Assembly: GCF_008304605.1 (NCBI RefSeq) | Contig: NZ_PIJY01000024.1 | Coordinates: forward strand, 369,721 to 433,720 | Length of the DNA stretch: 64,000 nucleotides | Source of the DNA: Oceanobacillus polygoni | Lineage (GTDB): Bacteria > Bacillota > Bacilli > Bacillales > Amphibacillaceae | Direction of reading: 5' to 3' | Shown: piece after piece, positions 1 through 11,926 of the stretch | Layout of the letters: each line of letters starts with the position of its first letter | How positions within the stretch are numbered: position 1 is the first letter of the stretch | Position numbers and translations under genes: made by a program | The notes under the pieces: generated by a model | Databases searched by the model: none | The model's input: only the letters and a program-made list of their open reading frames with translations | What the model was told of the DNA's origin: nothing

Positions 1-13
1 CATATGATTATCA

Positions 14-56
14 TTGGTGCTGGTGTCCAAAGAAGGATATCAGCACTATTTGTTTG
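14..56 (+). terminator. Possible terminator of the gene upstream of the window
   Basis: A 12-bp imperfect stem (17-28 with 35-46, with wobble pairs) is followed by a T-rich stretch. It probably ends a gene lying left of the window. The stem is imperfect, so confidence is modest. Confidence 0.45.
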
Positions 57-114
57 TACTATTATAGCTAGTTTGATATGGTTAAACTAGGAATGGGCTG
101 TACACCTAAAAGAG

Positions 115-143
115 TTGATAATTAATTGGAAATGCTTTAAGAT
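115..143 (+). promoter_or_regulatory. Candidate sigma-A promoter of the suf operon
   Basis: TTGATA (115-120) and TAAGAT (138-143) are separated by 17 bp, upstream of sufC. Downstream at about 161-185 lies an AT-rich imperfect dyad centred on GATATC. It resembles a Fur-type box only loosely, so I do not call it one. Confidence 0.4.
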
Positions 144-216
144 TGTAATGAGAATAAGGTGAGAATGATATCAATTCATTTCATACTAGAAAATAGCTTA
201 CTTGGAGGTATGTTTT

Positions 217-1002
217 ATGTCAGGATCAGTTTTAGAAATTAAGAATCTTCATGTATCCATTGAAGATAAAGAGATATTAAAAGGTGTAAACCTTACGATA
301 AAAGGTGGAGAGTTCCACGCAATCATGGGGCCGAACGGAACAGGTAAATCTACCCTTGCTTCTGCAATCATGGGGCATCCAAAATATGAAGTTACAGAAG
401 GTAGTATTACACTTGATGGTGAAGATGTACTGGAGATGGAAGTAGATGAGCGTGCTCGTGCTGGTCTGTTTTTAGCGATGCAATATCCAAGTGAAATCAG
501 CGGTGTAACAACTTCTGACTTCCTTCGTTCTGCAATTAATGCTCGTCGTGAAGAAGGCGATGAAGTATCCCTAATGAAATTTATTAAGCAATTAGATAAA
601 GACTTAGATTTACTTGAAATTGATCAAAACATGGCTACACGTTACTTAAATGAAGGTTTCTCTGGTGGGGAGAAAAAACGTAACGAAATCCTTCAATTAT
701 TGCAAATCAACCCTGCTATTGCAATTTTAGATGAAATCGATTCTGGTTTGGATATCGATGCATTGAAGATTGTATCTAAAGGAATTAATAAAATGCGCGG
801 AGAAAACTTTGGTTGCCTAATGATTACGCACTACCAACGTTTACTAAACTACATTACTCCTGACTTTGTTCACGTTATGATGCAAGGCCGTGTTGTGAAA
901 TCAGGTGGACCTGAGCTTGCGAAACGCTTAGAAGCAGACGGTTATGAGTGGATTAAAGAAGAGCTAGGTATTACAGACGAAACAGTAGAACAAAACGCGT
1001 AA
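217..1002 (+). CDS. sufC: Fe-S cluster assembly ATPase SufC
   Basis: SufC is the ABC-type ATPase that works with SufB and SufD as the SufBCD scaffold on which Fe-S clusters are built in the cytosol. The 261-residue protein has a Walker A motif (GPNGTGKST, about residues 35-43), an ABC signature (GFSGGEKKR) and a Walker B motif (AILDEIDSGLD). A TTG lies 15 bp upstream in frame, but TTGGAGGT at 202-209 is the ribosome binding site, so ATG 217 is the start. The length equals B. subtilis SufC. It is the first gene of sufCDSUB, the usual Firmicute order; sufD begins 16 bp downstream behind its own AGGAGG. Confidence 0.97.
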   Translation: MSGSVLEIKNLHVSIEDKEILKGVNLTIKGGEFHAIMGPNGTGKSTLASAIMGHPKYEVTEGSITLDGEDVLEMEVDERARAGLFLAMQYPSEISGVTTSDFLRSAINARREEGDEVSLMKFIKQLDKDLDLLEIDQNMATRYLNEGFSGGEKKRNEILQLLQINPAIAILDEIDSGLDIDALKIVSKGINKMRGENFGCLMITHYQRLLNYITPDFVHVMMQGRVVKSGGPELAKRLEADGYEWIKEELGITDETVEQNA

Positions 1003-1018
1003 TGTTAGGAGGAGTAAA

Positions 1019-3973
<2,955 letters not shown>

Positions 3974-4008
3974 GTATCGTTTTTTAAATACCAAGAGGAG
4001 GTTATATA

Positions 4009-5406
4009 ATGGCTAAAAAAATGCCTGAAATGGAAGAATATAAATATGGATTTCATGATAAAGACGTCTCTGTTTTCCGAACAGAAAGAGGATTAACACG
4101 TAAAGTCGTTGAAGAAATCTCTAAAATGAAAGAAGAGCCACAGTGGATGCTTGACTACCGCCTGAAGGCATTAGAGCATTTTTACGAACGCCCAATGCCA
4201 CAATGGGGTGGAGATCTTACTGAACTTGATTTCGATGAGATTGTTTATTACGTTAAACCATCTGAAAAACAAGGTAGAACATGGGATGAAGTACCTGCAG
4301 AAATCAAAGAAACATTTGATAAGCTTGGTATTCCAGAAGCAGAACAAAAATATTTAGCTGGTGTATCTGCACAGTATGAGTCTGAAGTAGTTTACCATAG
4401 CTTGAAAGAAGACCTTCAAGAACTAGGTATCGTATTTAAGGATACTGATACAGCGCTAAAAGAAAACGAAGAGTTATTTAAAGAATACTTCGGTAAAGTT
4501 ATTCCATATTCTGATAATAAATTCTCTGCGTTGAACTCAGCGGTATGGTCTGGTGGATCATTTATCTATGTTCCAAAAGGTGTTCAAACGTCAACACCAT
4601 TGCAAGCATATTTCCGTATTAACTCAGAAAATATGGGACAATTTGAAAGAACATTAATCATTGTTGATGAAGGTGCTTCTGTACACTATGTTGAGGGCTG
4701 TACAGCACCAGTCTTTACAACAAACTCGCTTCACAGTGCAGTTGTTGAAATCATCGTTAAGAAAGATGCATATTGCCGTTATACAACGATTCAAAACTGG
4801 GCAAATAACGTATATAACCTAGTTACAAAGCGTGCGGTATGTGATGCAAATGCAACAATGGAATGGATTGACGGTAACATCGGTTCGAAATTAACGATGA
4901 AATACCCTGCGATTTTATTAAAAGGTGAAGGTGCACGTGGTAACACGCTATCAATCGCTATCGCTGGTAAAGGACAATTACAGCATGCAGGTGCAAAAAT
5001 GCATCATTTAGCACCAAACACATCTTCAACGATTGTCTCAAAATCGATTTCGAAGCAAGGCGGTAAGGTTTCTTACCTTGGTCTTGTACACTTTGGACGT
5101 AAAGCAGACGGTGCACGTGCAAACATCGAATGTGACACGTTAATCATGGATAACGAATCGTTCTCTGATACGATTCCATACAATGAAATCTTAAATGATA
5201 ATATTTCATTAGAGCATGAAGCTAAAGTTTCTAAAGTTTCAGAAGAGCAATTGTTTTACTTGATGAGTAGAGGCTTAACAGAAGAAGAAGCAACAGAAAT
5301 GATCGTAATGGGCTTCATCGAGCCATTTACAAAAGAACTACCGATGGAATACGCAGTAGAGATGAACAGATTGATTAAGTTCGAAATGGAAGGCTCTATT
5401 GGATAA
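4009..5406 (+). CDS. sufB: Fe-S cluster assembly protein SufB
   Basis: SufB is the core scaffold subunit that holds the nascent cluster in SufBC2D. The 465-residue protein is close to full family length. It has the conserved central beta-helix region and the C-terminal [19 protein letters not shown] segment that parallels SufD. AGAGGAGG precedes ATG 4009 by 7 bp. A 35-bp gap follows sufU, and a strong terminator follows directly, so this is the last gene of the operon. Confidence 0.97.
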   Translation: MAKKMPEMEEYKYGFHDKDVSVFRTERGLTRKVVEEISKMKEEPQWMLDYRLKALEHFYERPMPQWGGDLTELDFDEIVYYVKPSEKQGRTWDEVPAEIKETFDKLGIPEAEQKYLAGVSAQYESEVVYHSLKEDLQELGIVFKDTDTALKENEELFKEYFGKVIPYSDNKFSALNSAVWSGGSFIYVPKGVQTSTPLQAYFRINSENMGQFERTLIIVDEGASVHYVEGCTAPVFTTNSLHSAVVEIIVKKDAYCRYTTIQNWANNVYNLVTKRAVCDANATMEWIDGNIGSKLTMKYPAILLKGEGARGNTLSIAIAGKGQLQHAGAKMHHLAPNTSSTIVSKSISKQGGKVSYLGLVHFGRKADGARANIECDTLIMDNESFSDTIPYNEILNDNISLEHEAKVSKVSEEQLFYLMSRGLTEEEATEMIVMGFIEPFTKELPMEYAVEMNRLIKFEMEGSIG

Positions 5407-5416
5407 TACCTTAAAA

Positions 5417-5455
5417 AACCCTTGTCACAACAAAAATTGTGGCAAGGGTTGTTTT
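5417..5455 (+). terminator. Rho-independent terminator of the suf operon
   Basis: A 14-bp stem (5417-5430 with 5437-5450, one G-U pair) with a 6-nt loop is followed by a short T run. It lies 10 bp after the sufB stop. The next 190 bp, up to 5649, hold no gene or signal I recognise. Confidence 0.85.
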
Positions 5456-5649
5456 AATTGATGTTACGTTCGTGTCCATTTAACAAGGTAATTAACTGTA
5501 TTCCTGCTCGTGAGGGAAATTCGCGTATTTATTTCAAATGCATCACTAGGTACTAGGATCATCATAGAGACAAAAGTCCACTGGAGCAGGAAAGTAGAGC
5601 TTCTAACTTTCTACTTGGCATCTGCAAAGCTATTGCATCTTTTTATTAT

Positions 5650-6936
5650 TTAACTCTCAATCAAATTACTAGCATTTAAATAACCAGCGCCTTGAATATG
5701 TGGGGATTGTCCCAAATCTTCACACGCATTTAAAAGCCTTTCTTTTACTTGATCTGGTGTAAGATTTGGATCACTTTGAAGTAATTGTGCAATCACACCT
5801 GCGCATATTGGTGTAGCCATTGAAGTTCCGGATAAGGAGATATAGTGAGTGTCTACACGTGCTGCTTTATTCGTTTTATCGAGGAAAGATTTGGGCGCTC
5901 GTAATGAGATAATATCGACACCTGGTGTAAGCAAATCTGGTTTTATAAGACCATCGATTGTCGGACCTCTGCTTGAGAAATCGGCTACTGAATCATCTGA
6001 TCGGTCAACGGTATTATTATCGTCAGCTGCACCGACTGTAATGACCTTTGGACTTATACCTGGACTTGCGATGGTTTGTTCTCCAGGCCCCGAGTTACCA
6101 GCAGCTACACAGACAACCATTCCGTTATCCCAGGCTACTTCAGCCGCATTTACGACAGGATCATCTTCTGCAGGTGTTACAGCATCAGATCCAAGTGAAA
6201 GGGAAAGAATATTAATATTATATTCGGATTGATGCTGGATACACCATTCGATCCCTTCAATAACAGTTGATAATGAACCAGCCCCCATTTTATCTAGTAC
6301 CTTGACACCAACTAAATTAGCTTGGGATGCTGGAGCTTGGTATTGTTCATTGGATAATAAGCCATTACCTGCTGCATCACCAGCACAATGGGTTCCATGA
6401 CCGTTATCATCATAGGGATCAGATTTATCATTAACGAAATCCTTAAAACCAACGATGCGACCTTGTAAATCATCATGTGGATGTATACCTGTATCGATAA
6501 CTCCAATGGTGACGCCTTCTCCTGTTAACCCATTATCTTTTAAAACATTTGAGTTTATTGCCGGGGAAGCAGTATCTAGTAAAGTTGTCACCTTTCTGTC
6601 TAAATAGACTTTTTGAATATGGTTACAGTTTTTAATTAAATGCTCCATTTTTTTTACAGATAATTTAGCTGAACAACAGGAAATAGAAGGAAATTCGCGA
6701 AGAGAACGGCACTTTGTTTCTTTTACATCATTTAAACCATGAGCAAAGGAATCTGGGTCAAATTTTATTACAACCGGTAATTTCTTTGTCTTCTTTCTAA
6801 CACGCTCAATGGAGCTTTGTAGAAAACAAGGGATATAGCGAAATGGTCGATAAAAGTTAACCAATTCTCCCCTTATATTTTTGTCAATTTTTTTTCCGTT
6901 GCGTCGGACTAAGTCAATCATTGAAAAATTTAACAT
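5650..6936 (-). CDS. aprX: Intracellular serine protease AprX-type (subtilase, S8)
   Basis: A subtilisin-family peptidase of 428 residues. The catalytic triad is visible: D148 (VIDTGIHPH), H180 (NGHGTHCAG) and S372 (SGTSMATP). The protein lacks a secretion signal and begins with a region of about 135 residues ahead of the S8 domain (motif CFL near residue 38, SCCSA near 88). The N-terminus and length resemble B. subtilis AprX, a cytoplasmic or stationary-phase-released protease. Two ATGs lie 6 bp apart; ATG 6936 is chosen because AAAGGAG lies 7 bp before it, while the other ATG is only 1 bp from it. It is a single-gene unit with divergent DNA on the right. Confidence 0.9.
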   Translation of the reverse strand: MLNFSMIDLVRRNGKKIDKNIRGELVNFYRPFRYIPCFLQSSIERVRKKTKKLPVVIKFDPDSFAHGLNDVKETKCRSLREFPSISCCSAKLSVKKMEHLIKNCNHIQKVYLDRKVTTLLDTASPAINSNVLKDNGLTGEGVTIGVIDTGIHPHDDLQGRIVGFKDFVNDKSDPYDDNGHGTHCAGDAAGNGLLSNEQYQAPASQANLVGVKVLDKMGAGSLSTVIEGIEWCIQHQSEYNINILSLSLGSDAVTPAEDDPVVNAAEVAWDNGMVVCVAAGNSGPGEQTIASPGISPKVITVGAADDNNTVDRSDDSVADFSSRGPTIDGLIKPDLLTPGVDIISLRAPKSFLDKTNKAARVDTHYISLSGTSMATPICAGVIAQLLQSDPNLTPDQVKERLLNACEDLGQSPHIQGAGYLNASNLIES

Positions 6937-7210
6937 AAACATTCTCCTTTCTTTGATTTACGATATTCTACGTAAATTATTAGAAAAGAGAGTGATTAAA
7001 TAGTATAGAAAACAGTAAAAAAGGTAGATAACTATATTGCTGATAGGGCGCATTGCTCGTGTAGAAGTGGGATTTAGAGAAAACTTTTTCTAGTAAAGTT
7101 TGTGTTTCGTTTTATAAGTTATCATCCATGTATCAAAAAGAATTAGACTATCCTATTAGGATGTTTCTGTTTAGTAGTAGAAAAAGCTTTTATAATCCCC
7201 CCACAATATC

Positions 7211-7239
7211 TAGACAATCTCCGGAAATCCTGTTATCAT
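7211..7239 (+). promoter_or_regulatory. Promoter of the marR-MFS pair
   Basis: TAGACA (7211-7216) and TATCAT (7234-7239) are separated by 17 bp, each matching five of six consensus bases. The -10 box lies inside the first operator arm, as expected for a self-repressing regulator. Confidence 0.6.
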
Positions 7240-7278
7240 GGATAATTGTTACTCAAGATAACCATTATCCATGATAAC
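7232..7278. promoter_or_regulatory. Triple dyad operator in front of marR
   Basis: Outer arms 7232-7246 and 7264-7278 are perfect 15-base inverted copies. Each is itself a dyad of TTATC, three bases, GATAA (centres 7239 and 7271). A third dyad, GTTA-7 nt-TAAC (7248-7262), is centred at 7255. The three centres are 16 bp apart. The block covers the -10 box and likely transcription start, so I infer binding by the adjacent MarR-family protein. Confidence 0.65.
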
Positions 7279-7717
7279 TATTCAGGAGGTGTTTTCCATA
7301 CAATCTGCACAGAAGTTTTTTCATCAATTAATTATGTTGTATCGTCCTTTTGAAAATCGTCTAAATGTCTTGTTGAATAAGCATAATCTGCATCGAGCGC
7401 AATGGACTGTACTGTATTACTTGTACAACTATGGTAATGCAACACTTGTTGAGATTTCACATTATCAAGGAGTGGAGAAACCTACCATCACAAGAACCTT
7501 TGCCAGTTTAGAAAAATTGGGTTATGTCGAACAGGTGGCTGGAAAGGATAAGCGCGAAAAACGCATGCAGTTAACTAAACAAGGAAGAGCAGTTTATGAA
7601 GAAGTTCGTGTTACCATTGATCGGTTTGAAATGGAAATTTTACAAGATACCTCAGAAGAAGAATTAATCGATTTTATTCGTATAATGGAAGGAATTAAAA
7701 ATAATATAAAGAAGTGA
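7271..7717 (+). CDS. MarR-family transcriptional regulator
   Basis: A winged-helix dimeric repressor of the MarR family, 148 residues as read from ATG 7271. The recognition region is around residues 55-95 (LVEISHYQGVEKPTITRTFASLEKLGYV), with a wing containing KDKREKR. The start is uncertain. ATG 7271 has no ribosome binding site and lies in the operator. The strong AGGAGGTG (7284-7291) is spaced 6-8 bp before ATA 7298, which would give a protein beginning IQSAQKFF; GTG 7289 lies inside the binding site itself. The MFS gene follows 13 bp downstream, so this is probably the local repressor of that exporter. Confidence 0.85.
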   Translation: MITIQEVFSIQSAQKFFHQLIMLYRPFENRLNVLLNKHNLHRAQWTVLYYLYNYGNATLVEISHYQGVEKPTITRTFASLEKLGYVEQVAGKDKREKRMQLTKQGRAVYEEVRVTIDRFEMEILQDTSEEELIDFIRIMEGIKNNIKK

Positions 7718-7730
7718 AGTGATAGAAACC

Positions 7731-8933
7731 GTGAAACAAACAAAATCCCAATTATGGACGAAAAATTTTATGATTGTAGCAGCGGCAAATTTTTTCTTGT
7801 ATTTAGTTTTTTACCTATTATTAGTGACGATGGCTGTTTATGTAGTCGATAAGTATCATGTTTCAGAGAGTGTAGCGGGCCTTGTAACAGGTGTTTTTAT
7901 CATCGGAACATTGGTAGGGCGTTTGTTTATTGGACGAATGATCTCAACTATTGGGAATAAGAAAGTATTATTTTTGGGTCTCATCTTTTTTATTTTGACG
8001 TCCCTATTATACTTCATCCATGCAGGAATAGAAGTTCTGCTGATAACTCGATTATTGCACGGAATTGCGTTAGGTGTGGCAAGTACAGCGACAGGAACTA
8101 TTATTGCTGAGGTGATTCCTGATGATCGAAAAGGAGAAGGGATTGGCTATTTTAGCATGAGTATTACGTTGGCAACAGCAATTGGCCCATTCTTTGGACT
8201 ATATATGAGCTCAAATACGAGCTATCAAGTGATTTTTGGCTTTTGTCTAGCATTAGCAATTATTAGTTTTATTATATCTCTGTTTGTTAAGGTACCAATC
8301 ATAGAAAAACCTGTAAAAGCTGCTGAAAGAAAGAATTTAAAGCTTTCTGACTTTGTAGAACCAAGAGCATTACCAATTGCACTCATTGTGATTATTGTGT
8401 CACTTGGTTATTCCAGTATGCTTTCTTTTATAAATTTCTATGCGATTGAAATCAATCTTGTCAATGTGGCAAGCTTCTTTTTTGTTGTCTATGCAGTTGC
8501 TATCTTAGTATCACGTCCATTTACAGGTCGCTTAATGGACTTAAAAGGTGAAAACGCAGTGATGTATCCAGCATTTATTCTGTTTGGTGCAGGATTACTG
8601 CTTTTAAGCTTTGCAACGAATAGCATTACCTTATTAGCAGCTGGTGTTCTGATTGGTCTAGGATTCGGTAACATGCAATCCATTACCCAGGCTATCGCGG
8701 TTAAAGTCACACCACCGCATCGAATTGGATTAGCGACATCAACCTACTATATCGCACTTGACGCTGGACTGGGATTCGGTCCTTATGTACTTGGATATCT
8801 GATTCCGCTAACTGGATATAGTAGCTTATATATCATAATGGGATTGATGATTCTCGTTACGACAGCAGTTTATTTCTTCGTGCATGGAAAAAGGCAAGAA
8901 TCGGTGGGGTACTATAAAACTAAAATCAATTAA
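7731..8933 (+). CDS. Major facilitator superfamily transporter
   Basis: A 12-helix MFS permease of about 400 residues with the loop 2-3 signature (GRLFIGRMISTIGNKK) and its half-repeat in the second domain (SRPFTGRLMDLKGE). It resembles DHA1-type drug or metabolite exporters; the substrate cannot be read from sequence. An in-frame GTG also exists at 7719, but GAAGTGA (7716-7722) is spaced correctly only for GTG 7731. It is coupled to the marR gene just upstream and probably derepressed when MarR binds its ligand. Confidence 0.85.
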   Translation: MKQTKSQLWTKNFMIVAAANFFLYLVFYLLLVTMAVYVVDKYHVSESVAGLVTGVFIIGTLVGRLFIGRMISTIGNKKVLFLGLIFFILTSLLYFIHAGIEVLLITRLLHGIALGVASTATGTIIAEVIPDDRKGEGIGYFSMSITLATAIGPFFGLYMSSNTSYQVIFGFCLALAIISFIISLFVKVPIIEKPVKAAERKNLKLSDFVEPRALPIALIVIIVSLGYSSMLSFINFYAIEINLVNVASFFFVVYAVAILVSRPFTGRLMDLKGENAVMYPAFILFGAGLLLLSFATNSITLLAAGVLIGLGFGNMQSITQAIAVKVTPPHRIGLATSTYYIALDAGLGFGPYVLGYLIPLTGYSSLYIIMGLMILVTTAVYFFVHGKRQESVGYYKTKIN

Positions 8934-8973
8934 CTGAGTTAGTATTTTGTATTGCTCAACAAATGAATATAAT

Positions 8974-9017
8974 AACAAGACCCTTTTCACAGCATTGTTG
9001 GTGATAAGGGTTTTGTT
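8974..9017 (+). terminator. Terminator after the MFS gene
   Basis: An 11-bp stem (8980-8990 with 9001-9011, one mismatch), extended by outer AACAA/TTGTT pairs, is followed by a T-rich run. Confidence 0.75.
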
Positions 9018-9151
9018 TGTCTTCATTATCAAGGTGAAAAAATAGTGTAAAAGATATATTACAGATTCCATTTAGTTTAAAAATATTATATTTTTATGAA
9101 AAAATATTGTATGCTAATAGTGGGATATTAAATTCAAAATAAACTATAAAA

Positions 9152-9165
9152 TGATAGCGATTTCA
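9152..9165 (+). promoter_or_regulatory. Candidate cre site upstream of the LarA-like gene
   Basis: TGATAGCGATTTCA fits the CcpA consensus TGWAANCGNTNWCA at 10 of 11 fixed positions. It lies 44 bp before the start codon. A second site of similar quality lies before the TRAP operon, which supports joint carbon catabolite control. Confidence 0.5.
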
Positions 9166-9208
9166 TCCGTTTTAACGTTATTATTGTATTTTACAGAGGG
9201 GGATATAA

Positions 9209-10486
9209 GTGCTTTTATATGAAATCGAGCAAAAGTTTCAAGGGGTAAAGATTACGGATATAAAAGAGACAATAAGGGGAGAATTACAACAAAATAAACA
9301 ATTACACTCGCTTCCTAAACATGCAGAAATTGCTATTACGGCAGGGAGTAGGGGAATTGAAAATATTGTACAAATCTTACGAGAAACCATTTTATATTTA
9401 AAAGAAAAGAATTACCGCCCCTTTATTGTTCCGGCAATGGGAAGTCATGGCGGGGCAAATGCGGCTGGACAAGTCGAAGTACTTCACCATTTAGGAATTA
9501 TGGAAGAATCGATGGGAGTTCCGATTCGCTCTTCAATGGAAGCGGTTAAATTAGGGATAACACCAGAAGGTTTACCAGTCTACATGGATAAGAATGCTTA
9601 TCAAGCAGATGGTATTATCGTAATTAACCGAATAAAAGCACATACAGCTTTCCGTGGAAAGGTAGAAAGTGGATTAAGTAAAATGGTAACAATCGGGTTA
9701 GGAAAGCAAAAAGGTGCTAGCTTTGTACATAGTCAGGGAGCGGATGAAATGGAGCGCAATATTATGGCTATTTCGAAGTACGCAATCAACAACTCCTCTA
9801 TCTGTATGGGACTAGCCATTATTGAAAACGGATATGATCAAACATCTGTAATTAAAGGTGTTGCTGCCCATAATTGGCATATACTTGAAGAAGAACTATT
9901 AAAGAAATCTAAGGAACTCATGCCATCACTTCCATTATCAGAACTCGATATTTTGGTAATAGAAGAGATTGGTAAAAATTATAGTGGTACTGGACTGGAT
10001 CCGAATATTATTGGCCGAATGCGAATTGATAGTGTTCCTGAACCAACAGAAATAAATATTAAGCGTATTCTGGCGCTCGACTTATCGGAACAATCACATG
10101 GTAATGCTCAAGGGATTGGTTTGGCTGACTTTACAACAGAAAAATTGATTCATAAGATAGATCGAAAACCGACATATATGAACGCACTTACAAGTACATT
10201 TTTAAAAAGAGTTATGTTCCCAATGTATTATGAAACGGAACAAGAAGCATTAGAGGCTGCATTTACAAGTTTGGGGCCAGAAATAAATCGCAGTGAAGTT
10301 GATTTTATACAAATCCCAAATACGCTACATTTAAGCAGATTGTATATTTCTGAAAGTGGGTTGAAAAAGATAGATAAACAAAAAATCAATTATGAAATAA
10401 TAAGAAAGCTAGAGTTACATTTTGAAAATGGGAAAATAAAAGCTAGATTATTAGCAAGTAATCGGAAAAAATCAGAAATCGTATAA
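9209..10486 (+). CDS. LarA-like nickel-pincer racemase family protein (DUF2088)
   Basis: A 425-residue protein of the LarA/DUF2088 family, whose founding member racemises lactate using a nickel-pincer nucleotide cofactor. Residues expected for cofactor and catalysis are present with nearly the spacing I recall for Lactiplantibacillus LarA: R48 (AGSRG), H80 (MGSHGG), H145 (KAHTAF), K158 (GLSKM) and H174 (FVHSQ). K158 to H174 is 16 residues, as for LarA K184 to H200. The start is GTG 9209 behind AGAGGGGGA. No larB, larC or larE cofactor genes are in the window. Since a TRAP system and 2-hydroxyacid oxidase genes follow, it may interconvert isomers of a 2-hydroxy acid; substrate unknown. Confidence 0.8.
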   Translation: MLLYEIEQKFQGVKITDIKETIRGELQQNKQLHSLPKHAEIAITAGSRGIENIVQILRETILYLKEKNYRPFIVPAMGSHGGANAAGQVEVLHHLGIMEESMGVPIRSSMEAVKLGITPEGLPVYMDKNAYQADGIIVINRIKAHTAFRGKVESGLSKMVTIGLGKQKGASFVHSQGADEMERNIMAISKYAINNSSICMGLAIIENGYDQTSVIKGVAAHNWHILEEELLKKSKELMPSLPLSELDILVIEEIGKNYSGTGLDPNIIGRMRIDSVPEPTEINIKRILALDLSEQSHGNAQGIGLADFTTEKLIHKIDRKPTYMNALTSTFLKRVMFPMYYETEQEALEAAFTSLGPEINRSEVDFIQIPNTLHLSRLYISESGLKKIDKQKINYEIIRKLELHFENGKIKARLLASNRKKSEIV

Positions 10487-10600
10487 TACAATAAAAAAGT
10501 TGATTTATCAGAATGTATGATCCATTTGTAAAATGATTTTCAACATGTCTTATGGAATGCGGGCTCCATATTTTGTCGTTGAAGGTGTAAACTTCTACAG

Positions 10601-10650
10601 TTAAAAAAGGTATAATCCCACTCAGATTATGAGAGGTTATACCTTTTTAA
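10601..10650 (+). terminator. Terminator after the LarA-like gene
   Basis: A stem of about 13 bp (10602-10615 with 10637-10650, one bulged A) has a 21-nt loop and ends in CTTTTTAATTT. It separates the LarA-like gene from the TRAP operon. Confidence 0.6.
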
Positions 10651-10807
10651 TTTGCATGGATCTCTTTAGGGATTCTATATTTTTACAACATAATTTATAG
10701 AAAATATATTAGTCACGCTTGATAAATAATTTACCAAGCAAACAAATTATTAGATATATCTGTAACAAAAGAATAAAAGTAATTTTTTAATAATTGTTAA
10801 AAAAAGC

Positions 10808-10837
10808 TTGATTTGTAATGTTGTAACATTGTATACT
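10808..10837 (+). promoter_or_regulatory. TRAP operon promoter with embedded dyad operators
   Basis: TTGATT (10808-10813) and TATACT (10832-10837) are separated by 18 bp. Between them is AATGTT-GT-AACATT (10817-10830), and just downstream is TTGTA-A-TACAA (10837-10847). Short dyads like these are typical targets of GntR/FadR repressors, two of which are encoded nearby. Confidence 0.55.
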
Positions 10838-10852
10838 TGTAATACAAATTTA

Positions 10853-10866
10853 TAAAAGCGCTTACA
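10853..10866 (-). promoter_or_regulatory. Candidate cre site of the TRAP operon
   Basis: Read on the minus strand, TGTAAGCGCTTTTA matches the CcpA consensus at 10 of 11 fixed positions. It lies just after the predicted transcription start, a position where CcpA blocks elongation or initiation. Confidence 0.6.
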
Positions 10867-10890
10867 TTGGCGTGGGGGGGAGAAACATTT

Positions 10891-11871
10891 ATGAAAAAAA
10901 TTATAGCTCCAATCTTTATTGTGCTTGTACTGGTGCTATCGGCATGTGGGGATACAAAATATCTGTCCGTTGCAACCGCCTCCTCGGGTGGTACATATTA
11001 TCCAATCGGAGTTGGATTGGGTCACCTTTGGACAGAAACAATGGAGGAAATGAAGGTTACAGGTCAATCTTCAGCAGGTTCTATCGAAAATATCGATCTA
11101 CTTCGAAAAGGGGAAGCTGACCTAGCTATTTTGCAAGGGTTAATTGGTGCACAAGCAATCGAAGGATCTGGAAGTTTTGAAGGGAACGCTTATAAGGAGT
11201 TACGTTCGATATTGATGCTTTGGGGAAATGTGGAACATTTTGTATTAATGAATAACAAGGTGGAAACAGGAACAATTGAAGATATTGAAGGAACATCCTT
11301 TTCTGTTGGACCACAAGCAAGTGGAACAGAAGAATCTACAATTACCATTATGCAGGGTTTTAACTTAACAAAAGACAATATTACAACTGAATATTTAGGG
11401 TATGACGATACAGTTTCTGCAATGAGAGATGGTCGGCTTGATGGGGGATCTTTACCAGCTGGAGTTCCTGTATCTTCTGTAATGGATATGTATGCAAGTG
11501 GAGTTAATGCTAGCGTGCTGGAAGTCACAGACGAACAACTCGAATCTATCAATAATATTTATAATACATGGTACCGATTTGTAATTCCTGCTGGTACATA
11601 TCCAAATGTGGATGAAGATATTAATACGATAGCAATGCCTAATTTTCTAGCGGGATCAGCAGATTTAGATGAGGAAGTTGTTTATGAGCTAACAAAGGCT
11701 GTCTATGAAAACTTAGATCAAGTACATGAAATTCATAGCTCAGCAAAAGAAGTTTCACTAGAGACTGCGCTTGATGGGTTACCTGCTCCTCTTCATATTG
11801 GAGCATACAACTATTTTGTGGAAATAGGTTTAGAAATTCCAGATGAACTTGTTCCTCCAGAAGCAAATTGA
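10891..11871 (+). CDS. TRAP transporter solute receptor, TAXI family lipoprotein
   Basis: An extracytoplasmic substrate-binding protein of the TAXI class, 326 residues. A lipoprotein signal ends in the lipobox LSAC at residues 15-18, and the mature chain begins with the TAXI hallmark ATASSGGTYYPIG. An in-frame TTG lies 24 bp upstream, but the G-rich ribosome binding site (10874-10882) and signal peptide favour ATG 10891. It delivers an unknown carboxylate to the fused permease encoded 55 bp downstream. TAXI receptors have been linked to glutamate and other organic acids; with GlcDF nearby a 2-hydroxy acid is plausible here. Confidence 0.9.
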   Translation: MKKIIAPIFIVLVLVLSACGDTKYLSVATASSGGTYYPIGVGLGHLWTETMEEMKVTGQSSAGSIENIDLLRKGEADLAILQGLIGAQAIEGSGSFEGNAYKELRSILMLWGNVEHFVLMNNKVETGTIEDIEGTSFSVGPQASGTEESTITIMQGFNLTKDNITTEYLGYDDTVSAMRDGRLDGGSLPAGVPVSSVMDMYASGVNASVLEVTDEQLESINNIYNTWYRFVIPAGTYPNVDEDINTIAMPNFLAGSADLDEEVVYELTKAVYENLDQVHEIHSSAKEVSLETALDGLPAPLHIGAYNYFVEIGLEIPDELVPPEAN

Positions 11872-11926
11872 GGATGGAGAAATTAATCTATAAAGTTATT
11901 TATTAACTTGAAAGGTGGTAAAACGA

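Noticed and set aside
161..185. Fur box before sufC
   Set aside because: The dyad centred on GATATC fits the Fur 7-1-7 pattern poorly, so it is not listed as a site.
5849..6232. Open frame of 127 codons on the plus strand inside aprX
   Set aside because: It is antisense to the conserved catalytic domain of the subtilase and has no ribosome binding site; a shadow frame.
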